NCBI GenBank assembly: GCA_031283115.1
Contig: JAITCK010000036.1
Span: 1-8,487 of the forward strand
DNA: 8,487 bases
Direction: 5' to 3'
Origin: Cellulomonadaceae bacterium
GTDB taxonomy: Bacteria; Actinomycetota; Actinomycetes; Actinomycetales; Cellulomonadaceae
The notes under the pieces were generated by a model. The model saw nothing but the letters and a program-made list of their open reading frames with translations. It was not told where the DNA came from and did no database searches. Positions 6,818 to 8,487 of the stretch are shown in pieces. How positions within the stretch are numbered: the stretch's first letter is position 1; each line of letters opens with the position of its first letter. The position numbers were made by a program, and so were the translations under genes.

Positions 6818-6829
6818 TATCGCCCGCAT

Positions 6830-6866
6830 GAACGTTCCACAACCCCATCAAAACACCCAAAAACGC
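6830..6866 (+). promoter_or_regulatory. Palindrome and C/A-rich, G-poor leader before pta
   Basis: GAACGTTC (6830-6837) is a perfect eight-bp palindrome. After it, 6838-6866 is almost only C and A with a single G and little T. Such unstructured C-rich, G-poor RNA could serve as a Rho-loading region after the xfp hairpin or as an open ribosome landing zone for pta. No clear promoter boxes are seen. Confidence 0.25.
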
Positions 6867-6890
6867 CTTGTGAACATCAGGAGTATGTGA

Positions 6891-8487
6891 ATGTCGGCCA
6901 CCCGAAGCCTTGTCATCGCCTCTGCAGAAGCGGACACCGGAAAGTCGACTGTGGCGTTAGGCGTCATCGACTTGCTTGTACGCCAAGGACACCGGGTGGG
7001 CGTGTTCCGGGCCGTATCCCGGTCAGCCAACATGGAACCGGGAGGTGACGAACGCGACCGCGTGCTCGAAATGCTGCTCGACCACGCTGGAACCACCATC
7101 ACCTACGACGAAGCCATCGGCGTGTCCTACGACGACATTCACGCCGACGCAGACAACGCCCTCAGCATGATCGTCGCCAAATATCACGCCATCGCCAGCA
7201 ACTGCGACGTGATGGTGGTGCTCGGCACCGACTACACGGACGTGTCCAGTTCCACCGAACTGGCCTTCAACGCGAAAATCGCCGCCAACATTGGTGGGCC
7301 GGTGCTGCTGGTTGTTTCCGCGCAAGACCGCACCTTCGATGAAGCCAAAGCAGCCACCAACATGGCTTTGACCGAGTTGCGCGCCAACCACGCCCAACCC
7401 ATCGGCGTCATCTACAACCGCTACAACGGCAACGGCGCAGCCGACCTGGACGCCCTACGCCCCGACGGCAACCTGCCCCTGTGGGTCATCCCTGAAGAGC
7501 CCTTCCTCCACGCCCCCACCGTTGGCCAACTAGTTACCGCCGTTGACGGCACCATGGTGCTGGGAGACACTGAACTGCTGGCTCGTGAAGTCACCGACGT
7601 GCTGGTGGGATCCATGTCCTTCCGGCACATGCTCGACCACCTCACCGACGGCGCCATCGTCATCACAGCAGGCGACCGCACCGAAGTGCTGTTGGGCCTG
7701 CTCACCGCCCAATCTGCCCCCACCTTCCCCTCCCTGTCCGGCATCGTGATGACCGGCGGCTACGAACCCGACGGGTCTATCGGCACCCTCATTGAGGCCA
7801 TGAACCCGTCCGTGCCGCTCATCAGCACCCAAAAAGACACCTATTTCGCGGCCCGGATTGCCGCGAAAACTCGCGGACACATTGTGGTCAACTCCACCCG
7901 CAAAATCGACGTCGCATCGTCCCTCTTCGACAAGTCGGTGGACGGCGACGAACTCTTGGGCCGCCTGGACGTGCCCCGCCCGCAGGTAGTCACCCCGCTG
8001 ATGTTCGAATACGAACTCATTGAGCGGGCCCGCGCCGACCGCCGCCGCGTCGTACTACCGGAAGGCAACGACGACCGCATCCTGCGGGCCGCCTCCACCG
8101 TGCTGGCCCGCGGCATCGCCAACCTCACCATCCTGGGTGATGAGACCGCTGTCCGGCAGCGGGCCGCCGACCTGGGCCTGGACATTTCTGCCGCCCAAGT
8201 GCTGTCCTCTAGCGACCCTGAACTGGTCGAAAAGTATGCCGCCGAATACACGCGCCTGCGCCAACACAAGGGCATGACCATGGAGCGGGCTCGTGACGTG
8301 GTTCAAGACGTCAGCTACTTCGGCACGATGATGGTGCACATGGGTGACGCCGACGGCATGGTGTCCGGCGCCGTCCACTCCACCGCCCACACTATTCGCC
8401 CCTCCTTCGAGATCATCAAGACCGCCCCCGGCGTCTCGTCGGTGTCGAGCGTGTTCCTCATGTGCCTGGAAGACCGCGTGCTCGTTT
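6891..8487 (+). CDS. pta: Phosphate acetyltransferase, long form (3' end outside window)
   Basis: Interconverts acetyl phosphate plus CoA and acetyl-CoA plus phosphate. The 532 visible residues have the three-part layout of long Pta proteins such as the 714-residue E. coli enzyme. An N-terminal BioD-like P-loop domain (about 5-200) has AEADTGKS (12-19); its first Gly is replaced, as I recall is normal in this family. A DRTGG-type regulatory domain (about 205-325) includes SFRHMLDHLTDGAIVITAGDR. The catalytic PTA/PTB domain begins near residue 367 (MFEYELIERA, then VVLPEGNDDR) and includes DGMVSGAVHSTAHTIRP (about 488-504). The frame is open at the last base, with perhaps 160 residues missing. 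The ATG at 6891 has AGGAG (6879-6883) seven bases upstream; an ATG at 6885 is followed at once by TGA and can be ignored. With xfp it forms the acetyl phosphate branch of a phosphoketolase shunt; acetate kinase is the likely next gene. Confidence 0.96.
   Translation, partial: MSATRSLVIASAEADTGKSTVALGVIDLLVRQGHRVGVFRAVSRSANMEPGGDERDRVLEMLLDHAGTTITYDEAIGVSYDDIHADADNALSMIVAKYHAIASNCDVMVVLGTDYTDVSSSTELAFNAKIAANIGGPVLLVVSAQDRTFDEAKAATNMALTELRANHAQPIGVIYNRYNGNGAADLDALRPDGNLPLWVIPEEPFLHAPTVGQLVTAVDGTMVLGDTELLAREVTDVLVGSMSFRHMLDHLTDGAIVITAGDRTEVLLGLLTAQSAPTFPSLSGIVMTGGYEPDGSIGTLIEAMNPSVPLISTQKDTYFAARIAAKTRGHIVVNSTRKIDVASSLFDKSVDGDELLGRLDVPRPQVVTPLMFEYELIERARADRRRVVLPEGNDDRILRAASTVLARGIANLTILGDETAVRQRAADLGLDISAAQVLSSSDPELVEKYAAEYTRLRQHKGMTMERARDVVQDVSYFGTMMVHMGDADGMVSGAVHSTAHTIRPSFEIIKTAPGVSSVSSVFLMCLEDRVLV

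Noticed and set aside
6885..6890. ATG-TGA start-stop pair before pta as a regulatory mini-ORF
   Set aside because: The ATG is one base from the AGGAG, too close for initiation, while the pta ATG at 6891 is properly spaced.

Overview
The window looks like chromosomal DNA from a high-GC Gram-positive bacterium (Actinomycetota). Supporting signs are the strongly GC-biased third codon positions, an actinobacterial-style NarL-type regulator with a Gly-rich loop, stable hairpins without T-tracts, and a Bifidobacterium-like phosphoketolase next to phosphate acetyltransferase. I cannot name a genus. The content is mostly core metabolism with a few small accessory pieces.

Left part (1-1730), + strand. 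The 3' end of an unrecognised acidic protein enters from the left edge. Next come an orphan NarL/LuxR-type response regulator, a structured 140-nt spacer, and a small protein with two tandem four-cysteine DUF1540-like motifs. A perfect 19-bp hairpin ends this block and is shared with guaA, which converges from the other strand.

Middle part (1729-4268), mostly - strand. guaA (GMP synthase) is complete. A short gap upstream of it holds a 30-codon, GC3-rich open frame on the + strand. Then comes a two-gene toxin-antitoxin module (RHH antitoxin followed by MazF/PemK toxin, overlapping) with a recognisable promoter. That promoter carries two GTATACC operator-like repeats and may give a leaderless transcript. 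The 205-nt divergent gap before the next gene holds several short inverted repeats and a good ribosome binding site.

Right part (4269-8487), + strand. A full-length xylulose-5-P/fructose-6-P phosphoketolase (xfp) is followed, after 117 nt containing a 14-bp hairpin, by a long-form phosphate acetyltransferase (pta) cut by the window edge. Xfp makes acetyl phosphate from sugar phosphates and Pta interconverts acetyl phosphate and acetyl-CoA. The pair is therefore the core of a phosphoketolase (bifid-type) shunt; an acetate kinase gene is the expected next neighbour but lies outside the window.

I found no tRNA, rRNA, CRISPR array, insertion sequence or phage gene. No clearly new multi-gene system is visible. 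The most interesting leads are the compact toxin-antitoxin control region, the structured spacer before the DUF1540-like gene, the small ORF upstream of guaA, and the unknown gene in the place where a sensor kinase might be expected.
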